A DNA stretch of 64,000 bases from Photorhabdus laumondii subsp. laumondii (lineage in GTDB: Bacteria; Pseudomonadota; Gammaproteobacteria; Enterobacterales; Enterobacteriaceae): contig NZ_CP024901.1 in NCBI RefSeq assembly GCF_003343245.1, positions 3,472,001 through 3,536,000 on the forward strand, written 5' to 3'. The notes under the pieces are model-generated. The model saw nothing but the letters and a program-made list of their open reading frames with translations, had not been told where the DNA came from and did not search any database. The position numbers were made by a program, and so were the translations under genes. Shown one piece after another: positions 9,927 to 18,400 of the stretch. How positions within the stretch are numbered: the stretch's first letter is position 1; every line of letters begins with the position of its first letter.

Positions 9927-10744
9927 AGTTTATTTATGTCATCTATCAAAAGTTTGACTTTATATCCACTACTTAATACTTGAATGGTTAACATAGGCTT
10001 TGGTGTTAGCTGCCATTTTCTGGCAAGATCCGAATTAATATATCTGAACAATTTCCCTGTCCCCGGCTTGACAGAATAGCCTCCTGATATATTATTCTTG
10101 GATTTAACCGGTTTAAGCTTGAGCACTCCATAAGTCCCATATAAACTTGCTACGAGATCAACTGAACTATAAGCAACATCAGCTACATCATCACCATAAC
10201 CTAAAGCATGAGAGGCATATCGATAACCTTTCCTAACCAAACCTATTTTTTGATTCTCATAAAGGATCGGACTAATAGCCTCATAAAAATTACTACCTCC
10301 ATGAGCAACTAGCACAGCACCCATTAATTGAACCCTTTTAGATCTTACAATTCTCCCTGAATTAATTACAGCAATACCAGCAGCTGTTTGAGCAATACCA
10401 GCAACAACCCCACCGCCTATTTTTGCGTATTTAACTACGCCCTGATCTTCAAATATATCGGTTACAATATATTTGGTATAATCCTTACGCCTTAAAGCCT
10501 GATATTCTTTTTCCGTTATTTCATATTCATCTTTTACTGCATAAATCAATCTCTTTTTTTCATTTACATCAAATGTATTTTTAAATTCACGTGTTTTTAT
10601 ATTAACAAAGTCATCAACTTCTTTTAAATATGACATTCTCAATTGGCTATCTTCTATAAAAAAGCTAGCAGCCAAGTGTGCTTTACGCTTCAATGACGAA
10701 GCGTAATTATTTAAATCATAAGAAAGATGAGATATCCCTTTCAT
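9914..10744 (-). CDS. DUF4225-type candidate type VI secretion effector
   Basis: 276-aa protein starting MKGISHLSYDLNNYAS. The N-terminal half is charged and helical (residues about 10-100). It is followed by a glycine-rich hydrophobic segment (AKIGGGVVAGIAQTAAGIAV) and LMGAVLVAHGGSNFYEAISP, the pattern I associate with DUF4225 proteins, which often accompany VgrG, Hcp or Rhs genes. Its ATG lies 7 bp after the Hcp stop behind GAGGA, so the two are one operon. The amphipathic/hydrophobic centre suggests a membrane-acting toxin. No nuclease or hydrolase motif is visible. Family assignment is from memory and moderate; toxin activity is inference. Confidence 0.6.
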   Translation of the reverse strand: MKGISHLSYDLNNYASSLKRKAHLAASFFIEDSQLRMSYLKEVDDFVNIKTREFKNTFDVNEKKRLIYAVKDEYEITEKEYQALRRKDYTKYIVTDIFEDQGVVKYAKIGGGVVAGIAQTAAGIAVINSGRIVRSKRVQLMGAVLVAHGGSNFYEAISPILYENQKIGLVRKGYRYASHALGYGDDVADVAYSSVDLVASLYGTYGVLKLKPVKSKNNISGGYSVKPGTGKLFRYINSDLARKWQLTPKPMLTIQVLSSGYKVKLLIDDINKLHDD

Positions 10745-10751
10745 AAAATCC

Positions 10752-11231
10752 TCAGTAAACGTTGTCTTCCCATATGCTATATGCACTGGTGCCGGACATA
10801 ATATGTTCCCACGTTATTGATTTATACATCAAAGATAAACTCTCCTGTGGCTGACATTCATTATGCGTAGATGAGTTTGGATAAAAGCCATTCAATGCAC
10901 AGATATATGCACCAGTGAGTTTTATTTTATAATAGAGCTCTAAACCACCTTTAGTGGATGTTCTATAAAAATAAAAAATACATTGTAGCGATTCTTTATT
11001 CGTTATAGCCAATCCCAGCAGAGGAGAAGATTTATCTATTGGCTTTCTTATCTCAACCGGCTGATGGTTAACATGTTGACCTCTGGTTATATTGGAAGTC
11101 AATTCATAAACAAATATATGGTCTTCATGACCAAGCTGACATGTGTTACCAATAGAATCAACCGTTGAACATCCTTGTGATATCAAACCTTGCTTATCAC
11201 CCTTAATTTCCAAATAGATTATATTCGCCAT
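10752..11231 (-). CDS. hcp: Hcp family type VI secretion tube protein
   Basis: 159-aa Hcp, the hexameric ring subunit of the type VI secretion tube and a carrier for small effectors. Diagnostic blocks are MANIIYLEIKGDKQGLIS at the start, a GCSTVDSIGN segment, the VNHQPVEIRKPIDKSSPLLG block and, at the end, ITWEHIMSGTSAYSIW. I use the ATG at 11231 because the protein then has the family's length and start. No other T6SS core genes are in the window, so this is an auxiliary (orphan) hcp module that would use an apparatus encoded elsewhere. The downstream gene is its likely cargo. Confidence 0.9.
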   Translation of the reverse strand: MANIIYLEIKGDKQGLISQGCSTVDSIGNTCQLGHEDHIFVYELTSNITRGQHVNHQPVEIRKPIDKSSPLLGLAITNKESLQCIFYFYRTSTKGGLELYYKIKLTGAYICALNGFYPNSSTHNECQPQESLSLMYKSITWEHIMSGTSAYSIWEDNVY

Positions 11232-11629
11232 AGAAAGCCATTTTTCAGTAATATTCAAAGCATGAATATATATTATATTGATAAGAAATATAATATAAGT
11301 ATTGATTCTATTTTAGAAGAATGTGATAAATCTCATGGCAATAAAAATTTCGTTAACCATTTTGTGTTAGGAATAGAATTCAACTACTGTAAATATTCTA
11401 CTTAAATTAACCTTGAAACCCAAAACAACTACGTATGATGGAAGTCATTGGCAAGAAAATATTACGAGATATATTTACCTGAAATACTTAAAGTTATTAT
11501 TCAAGAATAAAAAAATCAAAAAGAGCGAAATTCAGTATCAACTAAAATAGAGGATGGCAGGTTAAAACCTGCCTCCTGCTTAGTTTGGTAAATAGTGAAA
11601 CTCTTAAAATATGCTCCATGAAAGTTCAA
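11232..11629. other. Intergenic region upstream of hcp
   Basis: About 400 AT-rich bases between hcp and the 11630 gene. It contains the terminator of the latter's duplicated cassette (11545-11573) and presumably the hcp promoter. Short open frames on the plus strand here have no coding signature that I can recognise. Confidence 0.4.
11545..11573 (-). terminator. Rho-independent terminator of the 11630-11944 gene
   Basis: Minus-strand stem from GGCAGG/CCTGCC arms at 11556-11561 and 11568-11573 followed by ATCCTCTATTTTAG. Same stem as the terminator at 6923-6951. Confidence 0.55.
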
Positions 11630-11944
11630 CTACCAATTCCAAAACTGCGATGTCACTTCAATTTCCGTGTTGTAAATAGGACTAAGATTGGTGACTATAA
11701 TTTTATAGAAATAAACAGCGTTAACAGGTGCGAGAAGCGTTTTCGTCTCACCGGGGTAAACATCAATATAGTTATATTGATTATAATCTCCAATCGGAGG
11801 AGCCCAGTAATTTATCACCCTAATGGGTGCCGGGCCATTGTTTTTTATAATTGCCTCAGGATAGCCATTGGGAAATATTATATTTCCGTGCTTAAAGATT
11901 TCAAAAGATTGATTAGGGTTTATATATATAATTTTCGATGACAT
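11630..11944 (-). CDS. Unrecognised single-domain relative of the 6962-7609 protein
   Basis: 104-aa protein equivalent to one repeat of the 215-aa protein at 6962-7609: it shares AIIKNN, PIRVINYWA, IGDYNQYNYIDVYPGE and YYKI-like FYKIIVTNLS blocks in the same order. No signal peptide or membrane helix. Upstream DNA and terminator are also duplicated between the two genes. Function unknown; a lectin-like or structural beta-sandwich is possible but not supported by any motif I know. Confidence 0.65.
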   Translation of the reverse strand: MSSKIIYINPNQSFEIFKHGNIIFPNGYPEAIIKNNGPAPIRVINYWAPPIGDYNQYNYIDVYPGETKTLLAPVNAVYFYKIIVTNLSPIYNTEIEVTSQFWNW

Positions 11945-12068
11945 TTTATTTTTTCCTTATTATAGCTGTTATTTGTTGGCATATATAATCAGGTGATTTT
12001 ACCTATCAAATTTAACTTAACACTTTCCATGAACAGTTAAATATTGAAATTTATCAGTGAAGTAAAGG
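11945..12068 (-). repeat. Duplicated upstream region, copy 2
   Basis: Direct repeat of 7610-7735, immediately upstream of the 104-aa gene. Together with the genes it forms two same-orientation cassettes about 4.3 kb apart that enclose the immunity/toxin/hcp block and could recombine to delete or amplify it. Confidence 0.7.
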
Positions 12069-12086
12069 AAAGGAAAGGAAATACGA

Positions 12087-12172
12087 TATACCTGTTATCC
12101 TTCAAGTTGCCTCTTTGTTGGCTGCATTCGCTCCCTTGCCGCCGCGATGCATCTTGAAATCCATAGGGTATA
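12087..12172 (-). repeat. ERIC element with central deletion
   Basis: 86-bp derivative: both ends are intact (TATACCTGTTATCCTTCAAG and CTTGAAATCCATAGGGTATA), but about 40 bp of the central palindrome (the ACCCCGGTCAC...CCGGGGA part) are missing, joining GGCTGCATTC directly to GCTCCCTTGCC. Confidence 0.85.
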
Positions 12173-12265
12173 TACGAATTCACCGTATACGAGATTTCAC
12201 TCAACAGAACGGGAGAGTTTCATATTTGCCAGCAATCAATATGGGTTATCAAATTATCCTGACAA

Positions 12266-13315
12266 CTAAAATGGCAACACAATATTACTTTCAGCAAGTA
12301 GCCCCATATTGTTATACATCGCACAAGCCGCATCCACCAGATGCATAGCCAACGCAGCGCCACTCCCCTCCCCTAAACGCATGTCCAAATGCAAATAAGG
12401 CGCTAATTGCAGGTGTTGCAACGCAATAATTGAGCCTTTCTCTGCCGATAAATGCGAAGGGATCAGGTAATGACGCACATCGGGTGCAATTCGACAAGCG
12501 GCCAGCGCCGCCGCATAAGAAGGAAAACCATCCAGAATCACTGGCAGCCCGACAGAGGCAGCACCAAGCATTACGCCCGCCATACCCACCAAATCATAAC
12601 CACCAACCTTTGCCAATACATCAATGCTATCTCTGGCATCAGGCCGATTAATTTCAATCGCTTGTCGCACAACCGCCACTTTATGATGCAGGCGTTCACT
12701 TGGGAAATTAGCCCCAATGCCGACAATCTGTTGTGGATCGTTGTCCGTAAAGACGCTGACCACAGCCGCCGCCGGTGTGGTATTCGCCATACCCAATTCG
12801 CCCACACCAAACAGTTGCACGCCATTTGTAATCTGTTCCAGCGTTAAACATGCGCTTGCCAATAACAAATCTTCGGCTTGCTGGCGGCTCATTGCCGGCC
12901 CTTGAGCAATGTTGCCACTGCCACGCTCCACCTTCATGTTCACTAATCCCGGCACAGGATCACTGTCAATGCCCACATCCACAACTTTTACATCAGCACC
13001 CGCATTTTCCGCCAACACGCAAACACCGGTAATCCCTTTCATCATATTCTGTGCATGAATAGCCGTTGCTGATTTGGGCGATATAGTCACGCCTTCGTCA
13101 TAAACCCCATGATCAGCGACCATCACAATAATCTGCTTACGATCAATATGATGACCCGATAATCCCCGCATGCCAGCTAGCTGAATCGCCAGATGTTCCA
13201 GACGCCCGAAGCTACCTGTTGGTTTAACCAGCCCATTCAATCGAGTAGCGGTACGCGCCATCGCAACGTTATCCAACGGCACAATCGCATTAATGATCGA
13301 TGAAAGTGTTTGCAT
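12266..13315 (-). CDS. cobT: Nicotinate-nucleotide--dimethylbenzimidazole phosphoribosyltransferase CobT
   Basis: Makes alpha-ribazole-5'-phosphate from nicotinate mononucleotide and dimethylbenzimidazole for the lower ligand of cobalamin. The 349-aa product has [23 protein letters not shown] [54 protein letters not shown] and the catalytic-glutamate block [12 protein letters not shown] (Glu316). I chose the ATG at 13315 ([11 protein letters not shown]), which begins 4 bp after the cobC stop; the longer open frame reaches into cobC and is not homologous. Last gene of the cob transcript; about 90 bp to the ERIC remnant. Confidence 0.95.
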   Translation of the reverse strand: MQTLSSIINAIVPLDNVAMARTATRLNGLVKPTGSFGRLEHLAIQLAGMRGLSGHHIDRKQIIVMVADHGVYDEGVTISPKSATAIHAQNMMKGITGVCVLAENAGADVKVVDVGIDSDPVPGLVNMKVERGSGNIAQGPAMSRQQAEDLLLASACLTLEQITNGVQLFGVGELGMANTTPAAAVVSVFTDNDPQQIVGIGANFPSERLHHKVAVVRQAIEINRPDARDSIDVLAKVGGYDLVGMAGVMLGAASVGLPVILDGFPSYAAALAACRIAPDVRHYLIPSHLSAEKGSIIALQHLQLAPYLHLDMRLGEGSGAALAMHLVDAACAMYNNMGLLAESNIVLPF

Positions 13316-13319
13316 GATG

Positions 13320-13937
13320 TTATTTCCGTGTCTCAAGCTGCCAGTCAGTCCGGTTATTAAATGTTCGCAAGGTAGTAAATCCATGTTGGATTTCCACGAC
13401 ACTGTATGTTCCTTGTTCAAAATGAAAGTGCCACATAGCAGCAGGCGGTATAGCCAACAGACGCGCCAGTAACAAGCCCAATACTCCCTGATGAGCAACC
13501 AGCAACAGATTATCCTGACTTTCTGGTGTCAACAGTTGCTGAACCACGTTCTCTATCCTGGCCGCAAATGCTGAGAAAGTTTCACCGCCAGTCGGGGATG
13601 CCTGTTGCCAATCGGCTAACCAAGCAGCCCAAGCTTCTGCGTCTTCATGTTGCAAATCACGGTGATGGCGCATTTCCCATGCGCCGAAATGCATCTCATT
13701 GAGTTGTGTATCAATATTAGCTGATAACGAATGACCGGCCAGAATAATCTCCGCAGTATGACGCGCCCGCCGTAACGCGCTGCTTATCGCTTGCGAAAAT
13801 GTTACTGCCGATAGATAACGGGCAACTTGCCGAGCCTGATTTATCCCCGTTTCAGTCAGCTCCACATCCGTCATACCACAGAAAACACCACTCAGATTCG
13901 CTTCCGTCTGACCGTGCCGAACCAAAAATAGTCGCAT
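13320..13937 (-). CDS. cobC: Alpha-ribazole phosphatase CobC
   Basis: Histidine-phosphatase superfamily enzyme that dephosphorylates alpha-ribazole-5'-phosphate or adenosylcobalamin-5'-phosphate. 205 aa with the RHG phosphohistidine motif at residues 7-9 ([12 protein letters not shown], His8), [11 protein letters not shown], and the second catalytic histidine in [12 protein letters not shown]. Directly upstream of cobT with a 4-bp gap. Phage debris separates it from cobS, so cobCT may now depend on a different promoter from the riboswitch-controlled genes. Confidence 0.92.
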   Translation of the reverse strand: MRLFLVRHGQTEANLSGVFCGMTDVELTETGINQARQVARYLSAVTFSQAISSALRRARHTAEIILAGHSLSANIDTQLNEMHFGAWEMRHHRDLQHEDAEAWAAWLADWQQASPTGGETFSAFAARIENVVQQLLTPESQDNLLLVAHQGVLGLLLARLLAIPPAAMWHFHFEQGTYSVVEIQHGFTTLRTFNNRTDWQLETRK

Positions 13938-13977
13938 TGTTGTTACTCTATCTCAGATGTGTTTAAGAGCTGTTAAT

Positions 13978-14202
13978 TCAAAAACACGTAGATTCAGACT
14001 CGTCTTTTAGCATGTTACCCCCATTCATCATAAAATGACTTGCGAATGTGTGTCGTAGTACATATCTCGCCAGCCTTTTTGCTAGCTTGGGAATCATTGA
14101 TTTAATACCGTTTTGGGTAGCGATTACCCAACGTTCATACTGTTGCGCTTCGGACTTTGTGCCGAAGCACTTACGAATATGCTTGCCCTTACGGGCGAAC
14201 AA
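13978..14202 (-). pseudogene. P2-like tyrosine integrase remnant (internally deleted)
   Basis: 74-residue frame that joins an N-terminal arm-binding-like piece (GKHIRKCFGTKSEAQQYERW) to the C-terminal catalytic-domain box VLRHTFASHFMMNGGN, as seen in P2-type integrases. The central core and the region with the tyrosine nucleophile are missing, so it cannot be active. It marks decayed prophage DNA within the cob gene cluster. Confidence 0.75.
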
Positions 14203-14217
14203 TTCATATAAGATATA

Positions 14218-14568
14218 TTACTCATCATGAGATTCCTTCTCTTGCTGACTCAACCAATGAAGCACAGATCTGACTTCATGAGTGGTAATATAGCCACAAT
14301 TATCACAGCTGAGTTTATAATAATAATTAGCATCACTGTCGGTAGGTTGTTCTGGTGCGTGTCTGAAAAAAGTAACAAATGTTTTGCTAACCGATTGCCC
14401 ATGAAGCAAGTCAGCAACCGCAGCTTTGCTTGTCTCAGCAATAACTTGCTCACCAACACTGTGGCACATCGGGCATATTCGAGTTACTTTCTTCGCGTCC
14501 AAGAACTTGAAGAAAGTATCAGCATTTATTGTTTCCAACTTCTTAATAAGTTTGTTTTTGTCTTTCAT
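14218..14568 (-). CDS. Phage-associated zinc-ribbon hypothetical protein
   Basis: 116-aa protein with two CxxC pairs, ICPMCHSVGEQ (about residues 31-41) and LSCDNCGYIT (about 88-97), which would form a zinc ribbon. Proteins of this type lie next to the integrase or repressor of P2-like prophages, and here it lies 15 bp upstream of the integrase remnant on the same strand. No strong ribosome-binding site is visible. It may be expressed or be a leftover; function unknown. Confidence 0.55.
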   Translation of the reverse strand: MKDKNKLIKKLETINADTFFKFLDAKKVTRICPMCHSVGEQVIAETSKAAVADLLHGQSVSKTFVTFFRHAPEQPTDSDANYYYKLSCDNCGYITTHEVRSVLHWLSQQEKESHDE

Positions 14569-14621
14569 TTAATCACTATTATAAATGTTTTCGTTTAATG
14601 AGTTTCTTAACTTATAAACAA

Positions 14622-14674
14622 AGGGGAACTCACTCCCTTGCCGCCGCAATACATCTTGAAATCCATAGGGTATA
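14622..14674 (-). repeat. ERIC half-element
   Basis: 53 bp matching one half of ERIC, from AGGGGAACTCACTCCCTTG to ATCCATAGGGTATA. The other half is absent. Confidence 0.75.
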
Positions 14675-14682
14675 AGTTTTTC

Positions 14683-15042
14683 CGCATAACCGTTTGACAA
14701 GACTCCCACAGGAGATCATCCTCATGTTGAAACCTCCGCCTGGAGACCTTAAAGTACGACGAAATCCAGATAAGGACTTGGGAAGAATAAACTATGCCAG
14801 CTAAAAGACCTAAACCTATTGTTATAAAAATGCCCGATTGCCCTGTTGTTTTCTGCCTGCCATACCACCCAACGCTAACGCTTTCAGCATATGCGGAGTT
14901 TACAGATCAAACGGTCAGAACCTCCAACAACAAGCCAATGAGCAAAGATTGATACTGACAAAAAAGAAGAAAAAAGAAGAAAGGCAGAGAACGTGAAGTA
15001 AATATGGTTTTATTATTCCTCTTGGATTTCACAGGAAACTTT
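14683..15042. other. Region with prophage control-gene debris
   Basis: 360 bp between the half ERIC and the HigA-like gene. The only coding candidate is the 52-codon frame at 14794-14952. Direction and position opposite the integrase remnant match the early control region of a P2-like prophage. Confidence 0.4.
14794..14952 (+). CDS. Small phage-like protein, possibly truncated Cox/CII-type regulator
   Basis: 52 codons, MPAKRPKPIVIKMPDCPVV to a TGA after NNKPMSKD, with GGGAAG upstream. The stretch LTLSAYAEFTDQTVRT resembles the start of a small winged-helix regulator (a YAEFTGQT-like helix-turn-helix entry), and a Lys/Glu-rich sequence follows the stop in another frame, suggesting a frameshifted gene. 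Transcribed divergently from the integrase remnant as expected for Cox. The assignment is tentative. Confidence 0.3.
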   Translation: MPAKRPKPIVIKMPDCPVVFCLPYHPTLTLSAYAEFTDQTVRTSNNKPMSKD

Positions 15043-15351
15043 ATGGATACCAGAACAGCAGAACCTACCACTGTAGGTGAAATGTTGGCTGAAGAGTTTT
15101 TGAAACCCTTGAAAATAACTCAACAACAGTTGGCGAATGCGATGGGTGTTTCTCGCAAGGTTATCGGCCAAATTGTGAATAATTCCCGGCGCCTATCCGT
15201 TGCAGAAGCCACGCAATTAGCCGGTTTATTTGAAACGGATGAGGATTTTTGGATTAACCTTCAAGCAGCGCATGATCGCTGGGAAAGTCGCCAGATTTCC
15301 GCCCGTAAGCAATATGCACCTATTACAGTTATTCTTTCAGCCAGCACTTAG
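15043..15351 (+). CDS. Orphan HigA-family antitoxin/XRE regulator
   Basis: 102-aa HTH protein beginning MDTRTAEPTTVGEMLAEEFL, with the XRE helix-turn-helix at LKITQQQLANAMGVSRKVIGQIVN and the HigA tail DEDFWINLQAAHDRWESRQ. The ATG at 15043 is preceded by AGGAAA. No HigB toxin gene lies on either side, so it is an orphan. It points toward cobS, ending 37 bp from the cobS stop on the opposite strand. Confidence 0.8.
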   Translation: MDTRTAEPTTVGEMLAEEFLKPLKITQQQLANAMGVSRKVIGQIVNNSRRLSVAEATQLAGLFETDEDFWINLQAAHDRWESRQISARKQYAPITVILSAST

Positions 15352-15387
15352 CGAGAATAGGGGTTGGGTATTTTGCCAGGAAATGAC

Positions 15388-16134
15388 TCACAATAGCGCC
15401 AGTAAAAATACCAACTCCCCGACTTCCACTGATGCACCAAGGGTATCACCGGTCTGACCGCCTAAACGGCGGTGCAGATACATTGCCAGCAACCCGATAA
15501 CCAACAGCGTAATCGCCAATGCCAACACACCAGACCAGCGTATCAATAGAGCAATCAATATTGCCCCACCTAACAATGTCAACAGTGCCTGATAACCGTT
15601 AACCCGACCGATATAGAGATTCCCCAAGCCACTCCCTTCACGAGCACAACGCTGGCGGTACATTAATAAGATAATCGCACTCCTGCCGGCAACAGATGCC
15701 GCAGTCAAAGCCATTAGCATAGAAGCGCCACGCAGAGATAATTCGCTCACCACCAGCACTTTCGCCAAAATAAGCAAGATCAACGCCAACCCACCATTTG
15801 TTCCCAAACGGCTATCACGCATAATCTCTAGCATTCTTTCCCGCTTACGGGCAGAAAATACACCATCACAGGTATCCGCTAAACCATCAAGATGAAGAGC
15901 CCCGGTTAACAGCGCCAGCGCTAATACGTAACCCAGTGCCGCCAAGGGCGCGCCACTCCAGGGAGCCAGCAAGGTAAAAACCGCCGACGCCAGCACACCG
16001 ACGATTAATCCAACCAGTGGGAAACTCGCTATACCTCGCACGTACTGATCGATTTCCACTCCCTGTGTCCAGCGCGATGGTACCGGAATGCGGGTCATAA
16101 ATTGTAAGGTGGCAAGAAACAAACGCAGGCTCAT
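15388..16134 (-). CDS. cobS: Adenosylcobinamide-GDP ribazoletransferase (cobalamin synthase) CobS
   Basis: Integral-membrane enzyme joining alpha-ribazole (phosphate) to adenosylcobinamide-GDP, the last assembly step of the nucleotide loop. 248 aa with several hydrophobic helices and the conserved [20 protein letters not shown] block plus [11 protein letters not shown] (metal/substrate loop). Length equals that of enterobacterial CobS. The ATG overlaps the cobU stop by 4 bp. The 3' end faces the orphan higA. Confidence 0.94.
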   Translation of the reverse strand: MSLRLFLATLQFMTRIPVPSRWTQGVEIDQYVRGIASFPLVGLIVGVLASAVFTLLAPWSGAPLAALGYVLALALLTGALHLDGLADTCDGVFSARKRERMLEIMRDSRLGTNGGLALILLILAKVLVVSELSLRGASMLMALTAASVAGRSAIILLMYRQRCAREGSGLGNLYIGRVNGYQALLTLLGGAILIALLIRWSGVLALAITLLVIGLLAMYLHRRLGGQTGDTLGASVEVGELVFLLALL

Positions 16135-16676
16135 TTAATTTTTACCTCAATTCCCGATACCATCAAAAATACTTCACTGGCAGCCGCCGCCAGCCGCTGG
16201 TTGACCCTGCCGGCAATGTCGCGGAAATGGCGGGCCAGACGGTTCTCCGGCACAATACCCATTCCCAATTCGTTAGTAACCAGATATATCGGGGAAGTCA
16301 TGCGGGCACAAGCCGCTAACAGATCGCTAATTTGTTGCTGAATCCCCACCTCTAATACAGCAAAGTCCATTTGTTCAGGTGGCGTCTCTCCCGCTTGCTC
16401 AAATAATAGGTTGGTAATTAAGGTGGTGATACATTCCAAGATAATCGCTTCTCCCGGTCGGGTTTGCGTCGTGATAACTGCACCGAGATCGCGATAACCT
16501 TCCCATGTACGCCAATGAGCCGGCCGATTTTCGCGGTGCAGTTGTATACGTTCGGCCATTTCACTGTCTGTCACGACGGCAGTCGCAATATATAACACCT
16601 GTTCACTCGCTTGTGCCACCAGTCTCTCTGCCAGCACACTTTTACCACTTCGAACCCCGCCAGTGATTAAGATCAC
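16131..16676 (-). CDS. cobU: Adenosylcobinamide kinase/guanylyltransferase CobU
   Basis: Bifunctional enzyme that phosphorylates adenosylcobinamide and transfers GMP to it. It has the P-loop TGGVRSGKS, the [13 protein letters not shown] block with the guanylylated histidine region, [13 protein letters not shown] and [21 protein letters not shown] propose a GTG start at 16676, whose GTGA overlaps the cbiP TGA and gives 181 aa, the usual length. An upstream ATG at 16709 would add 11 residues and a longer overlap with cbiP. Confidence 0.92.
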   Translation of the reverse strand: MILITGGVRSGKSVLAERLVAQASEQVLYIATAVVTDSEMAERIQLHRENRPAHWRTWEGYRDLGAVITTQTRPGEAIILECITTLITNLLFEQAGETPPEQMDFAVLEVGIQQQISDLLAACARMTSPIYLVTNELGMGIVPENRLARHFRDIAGRVNQRLAAAASEVFLMVSGIEVKIK

Positions 16677-18214
16677 GGAACCGAACCTTGTCGATGAGTT
16701 TTCATACATTGATAAATCCGTTCTATATCCAGATGTTCGCGCATGGCTTTCGCCAGGAGATCAAACTGAGTCTGTTTGTAGTGGGTATAATCCAGTATTT
16801 CCCCTTGATAAGCCGCCAATCCTTTGCGCTGACGCAAAGCGTTAAGCAGAGCTCGGGTAAAATTAGCGCTATCAAATAAGCCATGAATATAACTGCCCAT
16901 CACACTGCCTTCTCGATTAACCGCACCATCACACCAACCACCAGATTGGCCGTTACGCTCGGTAATATCGATAAACGGAGTTGCATCCGCTCCCAGTAAT
17001 GAGCTGCCCATATGAATTTCATAACCACGAATAGGCTGCTCAACGCACTCTGACAGCAAACCGGGTAATGCTAACAAGCAGTTACCGTTTACCCTAGTCG
17101 TTACTTTTTCATGAGCAAAGCGGGTTTCCATATCCAACAATCCGAGACCATCCATCTGTTCAATACCCGACTCCACCCCATCAATGATCCGTTTCCCCAG
17201 CATTTGATAACCACCGCAGATACCGATAACAGGAACACCAGCCTGATGTGCCGTTAACAAGGCATCCGCTAACCCGTTCTGTCTCAGCCATTGCAAATCT
17301 CCCAATGTGTTTTTGCTACCGGGCAAGATGATCAAATCCGACGGCTGCAACGCGGATGGTTGAGTCACATAACGCAAGCGAACATCCGGTTGCACCGCCA
17401 GCGCATTAAAGTCAGTAAAATTAGCAATATGAGGCAAACGAATCACGGTAATATCCAGCGCCTTTTCTGTCGCGCCATCATATTTGCCCGTTTGTAGCGC
17501 TACGCCGTCTTCATCTTCCAGATCAATATCCAACCAAGGCATGACGCCCAATACAGGCACGCCAGTTAAAGCTTCAATCTGTTCAATACCCGGCTGGAGC
17601 AGGCTGATATCACCTCGGAATTTATTGATGATCACCCCTTTTACCCGCGCTTTCTCCGCCGGGCGTAGCAGTGCCAATGTGCCATAAATGGCCGCAAATA
17701 CGCCGCCGCGATCAATATCCGCGACCAACAGCACAGGGGCATCAACCATCTCCGCCATCCCCATATTGACAATATCTCGATCTCGCAGATTGATCTCCGC
17801 CGGACTGCCAGCCCCTTCCAGCACAATGACGTCATATTCACTCGCCAGACTGTGAAAAACTTCGCAAATTTGCTGCTGTAAACTGGGCTTATACTGGTGA
17901 TACTCCACCGCATTCATGCTACAAGCCACTTTTCCCATTAACACCACTTGCGCTTTACGCTCGCTGGTGGGTTTAAGCAATACTGGATTCATCCGTACAT
18001 CCGGTTCAATACCCGCTGCCTCTGCTTGAAAAATCTGCGCCCTTCCCATCTCTTCACCGTTAATAGTGATACCAGAATTCAGCGCCATATTCTGTGATTT
18101 AAACGGTGCGCAGCGATAACCATCTTGAACAAAGATACGGCACAATCCCGCAACCAGTACACTTTTTCCAACATCAGATGCCGTACCCTGCAACATTAAA
18201 GACAAGCCCATCAT
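16673..18214 (-). CDS. cbiP: Cobyric acid synthase CbiP
   Basis: Glutamine-dependent ATPase amidating the b, d, e and g side chains of adenosylcobyrinic acid diamide. 513 aa: N-terminal P-loop-like [17 protein letters not shown], switch region [37 protein letters not shown], and a C-terminal class I glutaminase with the nucleophile in [12 protein letters not shown] and a catalytic histidine in GSYIHGLFD. Start at 18214 has AAGGAG upstream. It follows the gap where cbiMNQO lies in Salmonella. Confidence 0.95.
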   Translation of the reverse strand: MMGLSLMLQGTASDVGKSVLVAGLCRIFVQDGYRCAPFKSQNMALNSGITINGEEMGRAQIFQAEAAGIEPDVRMNPVLLKPTSERKAQVVLMGKVACSMNAVEYHQYKPSLQQQICEVFHSLASEYDVIVLEGAGSPAEINLRDRDIVNMGMAEMVDAPVLLVADIDRGGVFAAIYGTLALLRPAEKARVKGVIINKFRGDISLLQPGIEQIEALTGVPVLGVMPWLDIDLEDEDGVALQTGKYDGATEKALDITVIRLPHIANFTDFNALAVQPDVRLRYVTQPSALQPSDLIILPGSKNTLGDLQWLRQNGLADALLTAHQAGVPVIGICGGYQMLGKRIIDGVESGIEQMDGLGLLDMETRFAHEKVTTRVNGNCLLALPGLLSECVEQPIRGYEIHMGSSLLGADATPFIDITERNGQSGGWCDGAVNREGSVMGSYIHGLFDSANFTRALLNALRQRKGLAAYQGEILDYTHYKQTQFDLLAKAMREHLDIERIYQCMKTHRQGSVP

Positions 18215-18246
18215 GCTATCTCCTTCAATTATTGGTGTAGCAGAGC

Positions 18247-18277
18247 AAAAAGCTGCTCCTCAGTTTTATAGAGCAGC
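18247..18277 (-). terminator. Rho-independent terminator between cbiL and cbiP
   Basis: Minus-strand stem GCTGCTC/GAGCAGC (arms 18271-18277 and 18252-18258) with a 12-nt loop and an immediate TTTTT run (18251-18247). It sits in the 186-bp gap at the position where the cobalt transporter genes are found in Salmonella, and should reduce transcription into cbiP-cobUS. Confidence 0.65.
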
Positions 18278-18400
18278 GATCTTAGTTCGCAATCACGCCT
18301 TACCTGATGGAAAGGGTTGACCCGGCGATCAATGTATCCAATTTGTCAATATTCGCCACCATTGCCAACCCAATGAATATTTTTGCTACCATACCAGCAC

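Noticed and set aside
9914..11231. Hcp and DUF4225 protein as one fused gene broken by a frameshift
   Set aside because: The Hcp stop is followed by a proper Shine-Dalgarno (GAGGA) and ATG 7 bp later, so two separate coupled genes explain the sequence better.
11585..11941. Plus-strand frame opposite the 104-aa protein gene
   Set aside because: It is the antisense of a gene that has a paralogue, terminator and conserved promoter region; no ribosome-binding site or recognisable domain.
12266..13498. Extended CobT start at 13498
   Set aside because: The added 61 residues overlap cobC and are not homologous; [11 protein letters not shown] at 13315 matches the family start and the 4-bp spacing.
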